This document shows positions 1-6,072 of a DNA stretch of 34,859 nucleotides, piece by piece; positions within the stretch are counted from its first letter, which is position 1, and each line of letters opens with the position of its first letter. The translations under genes and the position numbers were made by a program. The DNA is from Patescibacteria group bacterium (GTDB lineage Bacteria; Patescibacteriota; Patescibacteriia; UBA2591; JABMQE01), in the NCBI GenBank assembly GCA_018896645.1, contig JAHIMF010000056.1, forward strand, positions 1 through 34,859. Direction: 5' to 3'. The notes beneath the pieces are model-generated. The model ran no database searches. It was not told the DNA's origin and was given only the letters and a program-made list of their open reading frames with translations.

Positions 1-125
1 AAAGCAAAAAAGCATTAAAGCATTAAAGCATTAAAACAAAAAAGCATTAAAGCATTAAAGCAAAAAAGCATTAAAGCAATTTGCTTTAATGCTCTCGTGC
101 TCTCGTGCTCTCGTGCTTTAATGAT
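1..125. repeat. GCATTAAAGC word-repeat spacer
   Basis: This AT-rich spacer is built from overlapping copies of a roughly 10-nt word (AAAGCATTAA), then three copies of GCTCTCGT. Positions 69-93 form a perfect hairpin with 11-bp arms. The same word recurs at 1258-1350, 1976-2040, 5110-5158 and 7855-7945. The spacer lies downstream of pilT, which ends at 133, so it may also act in termination. The unit is too short and irregular for CRISPR. Confidence 0.75.
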
Positions 126-132
126 AACATCT

Positions 133-1194
133 CTACTTCAAATCACCAGGTTGAACCATATGAACCTGGGCAGTTGTTCTATCAATCAATCCCTCGTCAT
201 ACAACCTCTTTATATCATTATCCATGGTAACCATGCCCTGTTCTGCGCCTGTCTGGATAACGGTTCTAATCTGGGCAATCTTATTTTCTCTGATTAAATT
301 AGCCACTGCCGAATTATTAATCATAATTTCTCTGGCCGCTATCCGGCCGCTGCCAATCCGGGCTAATAGTTGTTGAGAAATCACCCCCCTTAAGCTCATT
401 GAAAGTTGAAGCCTGATTTGTTCTTGCTGATACGGCGGAAAAACATCAATAATCCGATCTACTGTTTGAGCCGCATTTTGGGTATGCAGGGTGGCCAAAA
501 TTAAATGGCCAGTTTCTGCTAAAGTTAAGGTAGCGGCTATGGTTTCTAAATCGCGCATCTCACCAATCATAATGACGTTAGGGTCTTGTCTAACAACATG
601 CTTCAAAGCTTCGGCAAAAGAACGCATATCCCTGCCCAACCCCCGCTGACCAATCATGCTTTTTTGGGAAGTAAAGACAAATTCTATCGGATCTTCCAAA
701 GTAACGATATGGCAAGTGCGCTCATTATTAATTTGGTTAACCATTGCTGCTAGAGTAGTTGACTTTCCACAGCCAGTAGGACCGGTTACCAATACTAGGC
801 CCTGACGCAACTTCGCCAGGTCGTAAACTTTATCGGGCATTAAAATATCCTCCATAGTAGGTACCCGGCGAGAAATAATCCTGGCAGCTAAACCTAAATT
901 GCCCCTTTCCCAATAAATATTGACTCGATATCTGCTTAAATCGGAAACATCATAGGCAAGATCTAATTCTAGATCTTTTGTTAATTTACTCTTTTCGTCA
1001 GGCGTTAAAAGACTAAAGACCAGTTCTTCCAGGGCTCCAACTGTTAAAATTCTTTCATCTTTAATTGGTTTTAATTCGCCATCAATTCTTAAAATCGGAT
1101 GATGACCAACCATCAAATGAAGGTCCGAAGCCCGTTTTTTGACCGCCACCTCAAATAAATCCCTCATCCTGGCATGGATTTTAGTGCTAGGCAT
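133..1194 (-). CDS. pilT: PilT-type twitching motility ATPase
   Basis: This 353-residue protein is a secretion-superfamily AAA ATPase that would power retraction of a type IV pilus at the inner face of the membrane. The N-terminal PAS-like part (SDLHLMVGHHP) is followed by Walker A GPTGCGKST at residues 138-146, the Walker B/Asp-box segment IGEMRDLETI and the His-box segment TGHLILATLHT. Length and motifs match PilT rather than PilB, because no long N-terminal extension is present. The start at 1194 is preceded by a promoter-like sequence at 1229-1258. No other pilus gene lies in this window, so the motor stands alone here. PilT versus a PilU-like paralogue cannot be separated by eye. Confidence 0.93.
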   Translation of the reverse strand: MPSTKIHARMRDLFEVAVKKRASDLHLMVGHHPILRIDGELKPIKDERILTVGALEELVFSLLTPDEKSKLTKDLELDLAYDVSDLSRYRVNIYWERGNLGLAARIISRRVPTMEDILMPDKVYDLAKLRQGLVLVTGPTGCGKSTTLAAMVNQINNERTCHIVTLEDPIEFVFTSQKSMIGQRGLGRDMRSFAEALKHVVRQDPNVIMIGEMRDLETIAATLTLAETGHLILATLHTQNAAQTVDRIIDVFPPYQQEQIRLQLSMSLRGVISQQLLARIGSGRIAAREIMINNSAVANLIRENKIAQIRTVIQTGAEQGMVTMDNDIKRLYDEGLIDRTTAQVHMVQPGDLK

Positions 1195-1228
1195 TTTGTT
1201 TGTTTAAAAAATTAAGAATTCTGTTTTA

Positions 1229-1258
1229 ATTATACATCCCTCCTGCATAAAAGCACAA
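1229..1258 (-). promoter_or_regulatory. pilT promoter (extended -10)
   Basis: On the minus strand a TTGTGC -35 box is followed after 18 nt by TATAAT preceded by TG, an extended -10. It lies 35 nt upstream of the pilT start codon. The -35 box is weak, and the call rests mainly on the perfect -10. Confidence 0.6.
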
Positions 1259-1350
1259 GGGCATTAAAACATTAAAGCACGAGAGCATTAAAGCAAATTG
1301 CTTTAATGCTTTTTTGTTTTTTTGCTTTCATGTTTTAATGTTTTAATATT
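1258..1350. repeat. GCATTAAAGC word-repeat spacer
   Basis: This is a second copy of the GCATTAAAGC/GCTTTAATGC word family, lying between the divergent pilT and toxin genes. It includes a 25-nt perfect palindrome and T-rich tracts. Its right end (TTTTAATGTTTTAAT and following) is repeated at 1990-2052 on the far side of the toxin/antitoxin pair. Confidence 0.75.
1285..1315 (+). terminator. Terminator-like hairpin before the toxin promoter
   Basis: A perfect palindrome at 1285-1309 (arms GCATTAAAGCAA) is followed directly by six T residues. The stem is AT-rich, so its strength is uncertain. Its position just upstream of the toxin promoter would insulate that gene from plus-strand read-through. 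Confidence 0.45.
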
Positions 1351-1365
1351 CAAAAAGTTGTCCAC

Positions 1366-1393
1366 TTGACAAATGTATAACGCAGTATATACA
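1366..1393 (+). promoter_or_regulatory. Promoter of the BrnT-like toxin operon
   Basis: TTGACA at 1366-1371 is followed after 16 nt by TATACA at 1388-1393. The predicted transcription start near 1400 is only a few bases before the ATG at 1403, so the mRNA would be almost leaderless. This also argues against the upstream in-frame ATG at 1373, which lies inside the promoter spacer. Confidence 0.65.
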
Positions 1394-1402
1394 ATTAAAA
1401 TA

Positions 1403-1699
1403 ATGAAGCTATTCACTAAACTAATTCAATTTCAGTGGGATAAAGGTAACCTTGATAAAAATTTTCATAAACATGGCATTACTAACACTGAATGTGAAGA
1501 AATCTTTTTTGACGATAAAAGAAAAATCTCAAAAGACATTTTTCATTCTAACAAAGAACCGAGGTATATTCTTCTGGGACAAACTAAAGTTAAAAGATTA
1601 TTATATACTGTTTTTACTATTCGTAATAATAAAATTAGGATAATCTCTTCGCGAGATATTAATAAAAAGGAAAGGAAGCTATATGAAAAAACAATTTAA
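1403..1699 (+). CDS. brnT: BrnT-like (DUF497) toxin
   Basis: A 98-residue protein with the hallmarks of the BrnT ribonuclease-toxin family: an FQWDKGN start block, NFHKHGIT (the family's N..KHG motif), an acidic EEIFFDD segment, and a C-terminal RIISSRDINKKERKLYE matching the family's I.SAR...+.E+..Y pattern. BrnT toxins cleave RNA and are neutralised by a co-expressed ribbon-helix-helix antitoxin. The downstream gene overlaps by 17 nt and encodes such a protein, in the usual toxin-first order. I chose the ATG at 1403 because the promoter covers the earlier one. The family call is firm; activity is inferred. Confidence 0.82.
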   Translation: MKLFTKLIQFQWDKGNLDKNFHKHGITNTECEEIFFDDKRKISKDIFHSNKEPRYILLGQTKVKRLLYTVFTIRNNKIRIISSRDINKKERKLYEKTI

Positions 1700-1943
1700 A
1701 GTACCAAAATTTAAAAATGAAGCTAAAGAAAGGGAATTTTGGAGCAAGGTTGACTTAGCTGCATATTTTGATAAAGAGGATTTTGAGCCTGTTTCATTTC
1801 CTAATCTCAAACCGACCACTCGTTCCATCTCTTTGCGTTTACCAGAGTTTGTTATTAATCGCGCTAAAGAAAAAGCTAATGAGATTAATGTGCCTTATCA
1901 ATCATTAATGAAGAAATATATTATGGAAGGGTTAATTGATTGA
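1683..1943 (+). CDS. CopG/BrnA-like ribbon-helix-helix antitoxin
   Basis: An 86-residue protein whose C-terminal half (TRSISLRLPEFVINRAKEKA, then the second helix ending MKKYIMEGL) is a CopG-type ribbon-helix-helix DNA-binding fold. The lysine- and aspartate-rich N-terminal part (EREFWSKVDLAAYFDKEDF) resembles the toxin-binding arm of BrnA/CopG antitoxins. It starts inside the end of the toxin gene behind an AAGGAAG ribosome site, so the two are translationally coupled. It probably binds the toxin and represses the shared promoter. Confidence 0.82.
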   Translation: MKKQFKVPKFKNEAKEREFWSKVDLAAYFDKEDFEPVSFPNLKPTTRSISLRLPEFVINRAKEKANEINVPYQSLMKKYIMEGLID

Positions 1944-1975
1944 TGCAACAAATCCACAGATATTAAGATCTTGGC

Positions 1976-2040
1976 ATAAGAACATTAAAATGATTGCTTT
2001 AATGTTTTAATGCTTTTATGATTTAATGTCCAAAAAGTTA
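1976..2040. repeat. Word-repeat spacer, direct copy of the upstream flank
   Basis: AT-rich hairpin words (ATTGCTTTAATG, TTTTAATGC) lead into CAAAAAGTTATCCACTTGAC. This last part matches 1351-1370 with a single change and ends in the same promoter -35 box. The toxin/antitoxin pair is therefore bracketed by direct repeats. Confidence 0.75.
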
Positions 2041-2045
2041 TCCAC

Positions 2046-2073
2046 TTGACAAGATTTTCTTAAAGTTTAAAAT
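2046..2073 (+). promoter_or_regulatory. Promoter of the cobalamin-riboswitch transcript
   Basis: TTGACA at 2046-2051 is followed after 16 nt by TAAAAT at 2068-2073. The predicted start near 2081 precedes the riboswitch aptamer by about 35 nt. The -35 region is a near copy of the toxin promoter at 1366. Confidence 0.6.
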
Positions 2074-2115
2074 AAAGAAAGAAAGTGATATTTTAAAATT
2101 GAATTTAAAAATTAT

Positions 2116-2295
2116 AGTGTTTAGGAAATCCGGTGCCCCGCCAATGAAGCGGAAATTCCGGAACTATCGCGTAACTGTGATTTTGAGCAAAGCTCAAAAT
2201 CACCCCGAGCGAAGCCCCCGAGAAGGGGCGAAGTCGAGGGGTGATAAAAATGCTTTGAAAATACTTTGCTTAAATAAGTCAGAATACTAAACATT
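2116..2295 (+). promoter_or_regulatory. Cobalamin riboswitch aptamer
   Basis: The RNA shows the B12-box landmarks in order. A 5' closing strand AGTGTTTAG (2116-2124) pairs with CTAAACATT (2287-2295). Between them are GGAAATCCGGTG (2124-2135), the B12-box-like ATCGCGTAACTGTGA (2166-2180) and the 3' signature AAGTCAGAATAC (2276-2287). Cobalamin riboswitches bind adenosyl- or hydroxocobalamin and shut off B12 uptake or synthesis genes. Between the conserved blocks sit two strong extra hairpins, at 2178-2202 and 2201-2243. The downstream gene encodes a transcobalamin-like protein, which fits the assignment independently. Confidence 0.85.
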
Positions 2296-2363
2296 ATAAA
2301 TTTATTGTTCATTCTTCGCGCGTTACGAAGAAGGGTATTTTTGTTTGTTCTATCCTTCAAGGC

Positions 2364-2388
2364 GCGTGGAGATTTCCACGCTTTTTTT
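2364..2388 (+). terminator. Attenuator terminator of the cobalamin riboswitch
   Basis: GCGTGGA at 2364-2370 and TCCACGC at 2375-2381 form a 7-bp stem with a 4-nt loop, followed by seven T residues. It lies between the aptamer and the start codon at 2485, the usual place for a transcription-termination switch. A further hairpin at 2312-2332 (TTCTTCG/CGAAGAA) may take part in the alternative fold. Confidence 0.82.
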
Positions 2389-2484
2389 ATTTATCCAGCA
2401 CCAGAACCCTCAGTACAGGGTTTACTGACCCTTGCTTTTTCTAAAATTAGTGCTAAAATAAATTATTCATTAACTAACAAGCTT

Positions 2485-4311
2485 ATGACAAGAAAAACCA
2501 CTATTTTATCTTTTGTTATTTCCCTGGTTATTTTAAGCGGCCTGGGCTTTATTTTTAATTCCCAAGCCGCGCCGGAAATAAACCAAGCCGCAGTTGATTA
2601 TCTTAAAACCAAAGATAACAGCGCTTGGAAAACCATGGCTCTAGTTGCGGCTGGCGAAACAGGCCTGACTGGTAATCACCTAAAAGATATATCCTCAAAC
2701 AATGCCATTGATTACTGCGCTCCGACTTTAGCCATCACTGCCTTGGGTGAAAATCCTCGGACCTACCCCAACCAAGATTACGTGGTTAAGCTTAAATCTT
2801 TTTGGGATGGCGCTCAACTTGGCGATGCTTCAACTTTGAACGATGACATCTTTGGGCTTTTAGCTCTTATTTCTAGCGGCGAAGCAACTGCTGAACCTAT
2901 AATAACCGGGATTAAAGAATTTCTTATAGCCACCCAAAATTCTAATGGCGGCTGGGGGTTTTCTGTTGGCGGCGATTCGGATACTAATATGACAGCCATG
3001 GCCATTATGGCTTTAGTGGAGGCCGGATTAGCTCCTTCTGACTTGCCAATTACCAAAGCAGTGGCTTATCTTGTGTCTTCACAAAATGATGACGGGGGCT
3101 TTCCTTGGAGTCCGGCTTCTCCTTGGGGCACGGACTCTGACGCTTCTTCTGACGCTTGGGTAATTAGCGCTATTTATGCTCTTGGGCAGAATCCTGGGGA
3201 TTGGATTAAAAATGATCATAATCCGATTGAACATCTTAAATCTTTGCAAGCAGCCCAAGGATATTTTGAATATCAAACCGGCACGGGCGAAGATGCGTTT
3301 AGTCCTGTTACTACCAGCTATGCAGTTATTGCCCTGGCCGGCAAATCATATCCTGTAAACAAAATCACCTACACGCCCAGCGAAACTTTTGATTTAAGAA
3401 TTGAAGGCCAAAGTTCAACTATCTGCAGTGGACGGTTTCCTGGTCCGACTGCCCTTAATATTGTTGAAAATGCCAGTGAAATTTGCGGATTTACTTATGA
3501 AATTAAAGCTACTGACTATGGTCCGTACTTAAAGAAAATCAATGATGAGGAAGCCGGCGGTCTAATGGGCTGGCTTTACTTTGTTAATTGCACTTCGCCG
3601 CTGGTAGGTGCAGCTGACTATATTTTGCAACAAGCTGACGAAGTCCTTTGGTATTTTGGCGAATGGGGCTGGCCTCCTCTAAAGATTGGGGTTTCTGCCG
3701 AAGAAGCCGCGTCTGGCGGAACCATAGAAGCTATTGTAGAATATTATGATACAGAGTGGCATCCGCTTGAAAATACTACTGTGAAAGCCGGAAATCATGA
3801 ATTCACCACTGATGCCAGCGGCAGTACTTCTGTCTCTTTAGCTGATGGCTATTATAATCTTTATGCTGAAAAAGCGGCTTTCGTCCGCAGTAATAAAATT
3901 AGGGTAAAATTTGGCGAGCCAACCAGCGATGAAGTCAGTCTCCAGGTTAATATCATTGAGGGTGAAAAACCTGGCACCGGACTTGGACCAGGGCTCGGGC
4001 CCGACGAAATATCTTTTTTGGTAGAACCAGAAGAAATAATTTTCGGTGACTTGGCGCCCGGTCAAAGCGCCAGCCAGAATGTAACCATTACCAACACCGG
4101 CGCTGTTGATTTATATCTGGAAGGCATTGTTTCGGGTGGAGATATTTTTCAGGATAACCTTACCTTAAATGATACTGCTTGGGAAAACTGGGGAACCAAT
4201 ATCGCCGCCAGCAATCAAAAAGAAACTGCGGTGCAACTGAATATCCCCGGAAATTATTCGGTCTACGGCGAACAAACCGGCAATTTGACTTTTTGGGGGA
4301 TTACGGAATAG
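2485..4311 (+). CDS. Exported transcobalamin-like protein (barrel repeats plus DUF4430-like domain)
   Basis: A 608-residue protein with a signal peptide (residues about 1-28, ending near NSQAA). Residues about 35-290 contain prenyltransferase/squalene-oxidase-type repeats (for example GGWGFSVGGDSDT and DDGGFPWSP), which form an alpha/alpha barrel. Residues about 300-400 (AGGLMGWLYFVN, WYFGEWGWPPL) resemble DUF4430, the beta domain of transcobalamin and intrinsic factor. A carboxypeptidase-regulatory-like segment, a Gly/Pro linker and a C-terminal beta-sandwich (ITNTGAVDLYLEG) follow. The cobalamin riboswitch upstream supports a role in capturing B12 at the surface. I see no C-terminal membrane anchor. 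An in-frame extension to 2305 is rejected because it would translate the terminator. Ligand binding is inferred. Confidence 0.75.
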   Translation: MTRKTTILSFVISLVILSGLGFIFNSQAAPEINQAAVDYLKTKDNSAWKTMALVAAGETGLTGNHLKDISSNNAIDYCAPTLAITALGENPRTYPNQDYVVKLKSFWDGAQLGDASTLNDDIFGLLALISSGEATAEPIITGIKEFLIATQNSNGGWGFSVGGDSDTNMTAMAIMALVEAGLAPSDLPITKAVAYLVSSQNDDGGFPWSPASPWGTDSDASSDAWVISAIYALGQNPGDWIKNDHNPIEHLKSLQAAQGYFEYQTGTGEDAFSPVTTSYAVIALAGKSYPVNKITYTPSETFDLRIEGQSSTICSGRFPGPTALNIVENASEICGFTYEIKATDYGPYLKKINDEEAGGLMGWLYFVNCTSPLVGAADYILQQADEVLWYFGEWGWPPLKIGVSAEEAASGGTIEAIVEYYDTEWHPLENTTVKAGNHEFTTDASGSTSVSLADGYYNLYAEKAAFVRSNKIRVKFGEPTSDEVSLQVNIIEGEKPGTGLGPGLGPDEISFLVEPEEIIFGDLAPGQSASQNVTITNTGAVDLYLEGIVSGGDIFQDNLTLNDTAWENWGTNIAASNQKETAVQLNIPGNYSVYGEQTGNLTFWGITE

Positions 4312-4478
4312 TCACTGGTCACTAGTCACTCGCAACTGGGACTAATTTTTCGACGACTAACCCAATCAAATCAATTTGATTTTAACCTTGTTGTCCTTCT
4401 AAAATAAATAAGTCTGGTTTATTATTGGATGTAATTTAACTCTTCCCTAGTGACCAGTTACCAGTGACTAATGACTAA
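4312..4478. repeat. Spacer of AGTGACCAGT-type words
   Basis: The spacer begins with TCACTGGTCACTAGTCACT and ends with TAGTGACCAGTTACCAGTGA, so its two ends are inverted copies of one word set and could form a long hairpin. A related piece lies at 31543-31572. No gene or RNA is seen in it. Confidence 0.6.
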
Positions 4479-4483
4479 AATCA

Positions 4484-5005
4484 ATGTCCAAAAAAATATC
4501 ACTCCTCACAATCACAATATTCTTATTAACCACGACTATTGCCCAGGCCGTGGGTGTTAGCGCTGTCCCCTCAAAACTTAAAGTTGACGCAGCTGCTAAC
4601 GAAATCTCAAGTGCCCATCTCACTATCAAAAATCCTTCAAACAAAGTCAGTATTTATGATGTTTATGCTGATGACTATCAAACCTGGATAAAAATACAAC
4701 CAATGAGCTTTACCTTGGAAGCTGGCGAAATAAAAAAAGTGACTCTTTCGATTAAGCCGCCTCAAGCAGGAGTTTTCTCTACTAACATCTCTGTCGTGGC
4801 CAAGCCGCTTTCAACTAGAGAATTTCAGGCAAACTCGGGGATTAAAATTCCTATCCAAATCAGTGTGCTAGAAAACAGGCAGAAAAAAAACTGGCTGACA
4901 ATGACCAATGCTTTGTATGTGATTGATATTCTACTTGGGTTTATATTATTGATGACTTTTGTAACCAGGCGAAGACGCTCAAAAGGAATGACATCGCGAG
5001 CTTAG
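4484..5005 (+). CDS. Exported Ig-like protein with C-terminal membrane anchor
   Basis: A 173-residue protein. Residues 1-22 are a signal peptide (ISLLTITIFLLTTTIAQA). Residues about 25-130 form an Ig-like/ASH-type beta-sandwich (SAHLTIKNPSNKVSIYDVY). One transmembrane helix (ALYVIDILLGFILLMTFV) is followed by a short cytoplasmic RRRRSKG tail. The beta domain resembles the C-terminal sandwich of the preceding transcobalamin-like protein. With a terminator after it, the two genes may form one surface locus, although 172 nt separate them. No enzymatic motif is visible and the exact function is unknown. Confidence 0.65.
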   Translation: MSKKISLLTITIFLLTTTIAQAVGVSAVPSKLKVDAAANEISSAHLTIKNPSNKVSIYDVYADDYQTWIKIQPMSFTLEAGEIKKVTLSIKPPQAGVFSTNISVVAKPLSTREFQANSGIKIPIQISVLENRQKKNWLTMTNALYVIDILLGFILLMTFVTRRRRSKGMTSRA

Positions 5006-5032
5006 CGAACGATGTTATATTGATTATAAAAT

Positions 5033-5065
5033 AAAAACGCTTGGCAAAATTGTCAGGCGTTTTTC
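5033..5065 (+). terminator. Intrinsic terminator
   Basis: AAAACGC-TTGGCA pairs with TGTCAG-GCGTTTT around an AAAT loop, giving a stem of about 13 bp including one G-T pair and A-T ends, followed by a T run. It closes the plus-strand surface-protein locus. The A-rich left side means it could also act on the minus strand. Confidence 0.8.
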
Positions 5066-5109
5066 TTGTGTAACAATAATAAAGCTCCCTACATTCGCTT
5101 CGTCAGTCC

Positions 5110-5158
5110 GACTTGCTCTGATGCTTTTATGCTTTAATGCTCTCGTGCTTTAATGGGT
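5110..5158. repeat. GCTTTAATGC word repeat
   Basis: GCTTTTATGCTTTAATGC, CTCTCGTGC and TTTAATGGG words repeat the pattern seen at the window start. They fill the short space between convergent genes. No gene is seen. Confidence 0.65.
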
Positions 5159-5884
5159 TTAAATTTCTTCTTCAAATTTCTCATCCTCGGTCTTTTTTGG
5201 TCCTCTTAATCTAACAATCACAACCAGCACTGCCAAAACAAAAGCCATAACAATCCCAACAGTCTTAAGCGTTGATGCCCGGCCCAAATTCATTCGAATA
5301 AGAGCCCGACTAGTGTCTATTACCTGTTGGGCACCCCAGATCTCCTCTTGCCCTATTTTTATGACATACATCCCTGTCTGGCCCCTTTCATCAAAAACCG
5401 CCAGAAAGTAAGGTCTATTTTTTACAAAATCAATCTCACTTCTTGTTCTAATAGCATAAGAGGTTAGGGTAAATTTATCTTTAAAAATCTCCTCGTACTT
5501 TGCTTGGGCGCCCTCAAGAATAACCGCCCGGCTGCCTTCGGGAATTAAAAAGGGAAGCGGTGCCTTGTTTTCAATAAAATTCGGACCAATAATAATAAGC
5601 GAGGGCCTAAAATCTTTATATTTCTCCTTTAACGGCACCAGGACTTCTATCGGCAGGGTGATATCTTTGGGAAACGTGAATTTATAAAAATCAGGAACAC
5701 CTGGTTCTTCCACCTGGCCATAAATCATTGTTCTATGCCGGGGCTCGGCAATTTCTTGCGCTTGCTCAATAGAGTTAATTTCTTCTTGCTTGAAAATACT
5801 CTCGCGGGCAAAAGTGAGGCAAGGAATAAGAGAAAATGACAGAATTATTAAAATGATTTTGATATGTATTCTTTTCATAAGCAT
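5159..5884 (-). CDS. Exported single-pass membrane protein of unknown function
   Basis: A 241-residue protein with a signal peptide (IKIILIILSFSLIPCLTFA), an extracytoplasmic beta-rich region of about 170 residues, and a C-terminal transmembrane helix (VGIVMAFVLAVLVVIV, about residues 208-226) followed by a charged cytoplasmic tail ending in EKFEEEI. The segment GQVEEPGVPDFYKFTF resembles pre-peptidase C-terminal beta domains, but this is weak. The start could be Met1 or Met3 at 5878. It lies downstream of the 538-residue membrane protein on the same strand, so the two may be co-transcribed. I do not recognise the family. Confidence 0.65.
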   Translation of the reverse strand: MLMKRIHIKIILIILSFSLIPCLTFARESIFKQEEINSIEQAQEIAEPRHRTMIYGQVEEPGVPDFYKFTFPKDITLPIEVLVPLKEKYKDFRPSLIIIGPNFIENKAPLPFLIPEGSRAVILEGAQAKYEEIFKDKFTLTSYAIRTRSEIDFVKNRPYFLAVFDERGQTGMYVIKIGQEEIWGAQQVIDTSRALIRMNLGRASTLKTVGIVMAFVLAVLVVIVRLRGPKKTEDEKFEEEI

Positions 5885-5889
5885 AAAAA

Positions 5890-6070
5890 AATTTCTAATT
5901 CACCTAATTCACCTAATTTCTAATAAAAGATCAAATCTCTAATTTTTTCGGCCAGAGGCCGACCAGCCTTTGGCTGGAATTTTGACCTTAGGAATTTTAT
6001 TAGGTGAATTAGAAATTAGACAATTAGGTGAATTTTCACAATGGTGAATTAGAAATTAGAAATTTTTTAC
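5890..6070. repeat. Spacer of AATTAGGTGAATTAG words
   Basis: The words AATTAGGTGAATT and AGAAATTAG occur several times in both orientations, so the two ends can pair around the twin-hairpin element at 5948-5977. No gene is seen. Confidence 0.7.
5948..5977. repeat. Twin-hairpin element, copy 1
   Basis: A 30-nt unit of two adjacent hairpins: TCGGCC-AGA-GGCCGA and CCAGCC-TTT-GGCTGG. Close copies lie at 8673-8702 (intergenic) and at 11224-11253, inside metK. Stem bases are kept while the 3-nt loops vary, as expected if structure is maintained or copied. Confidence 0.85.
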
Positions 6071-6072
6071 AA

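Noticed and set aside
1-125. Possible CRISPR array in the repeated AAAGCATT region
   Set aside because: Units are about 10 nt, overlap without unique spacers, and form palindromes; no cas genes are in the window.
2305-2484. 60-residue N-terminal extension of the transcobalamin-like protein
   Set aside because: It would translate through the attenuator hairpin; the ATG at 2485 starts directly with a good signal peptide.
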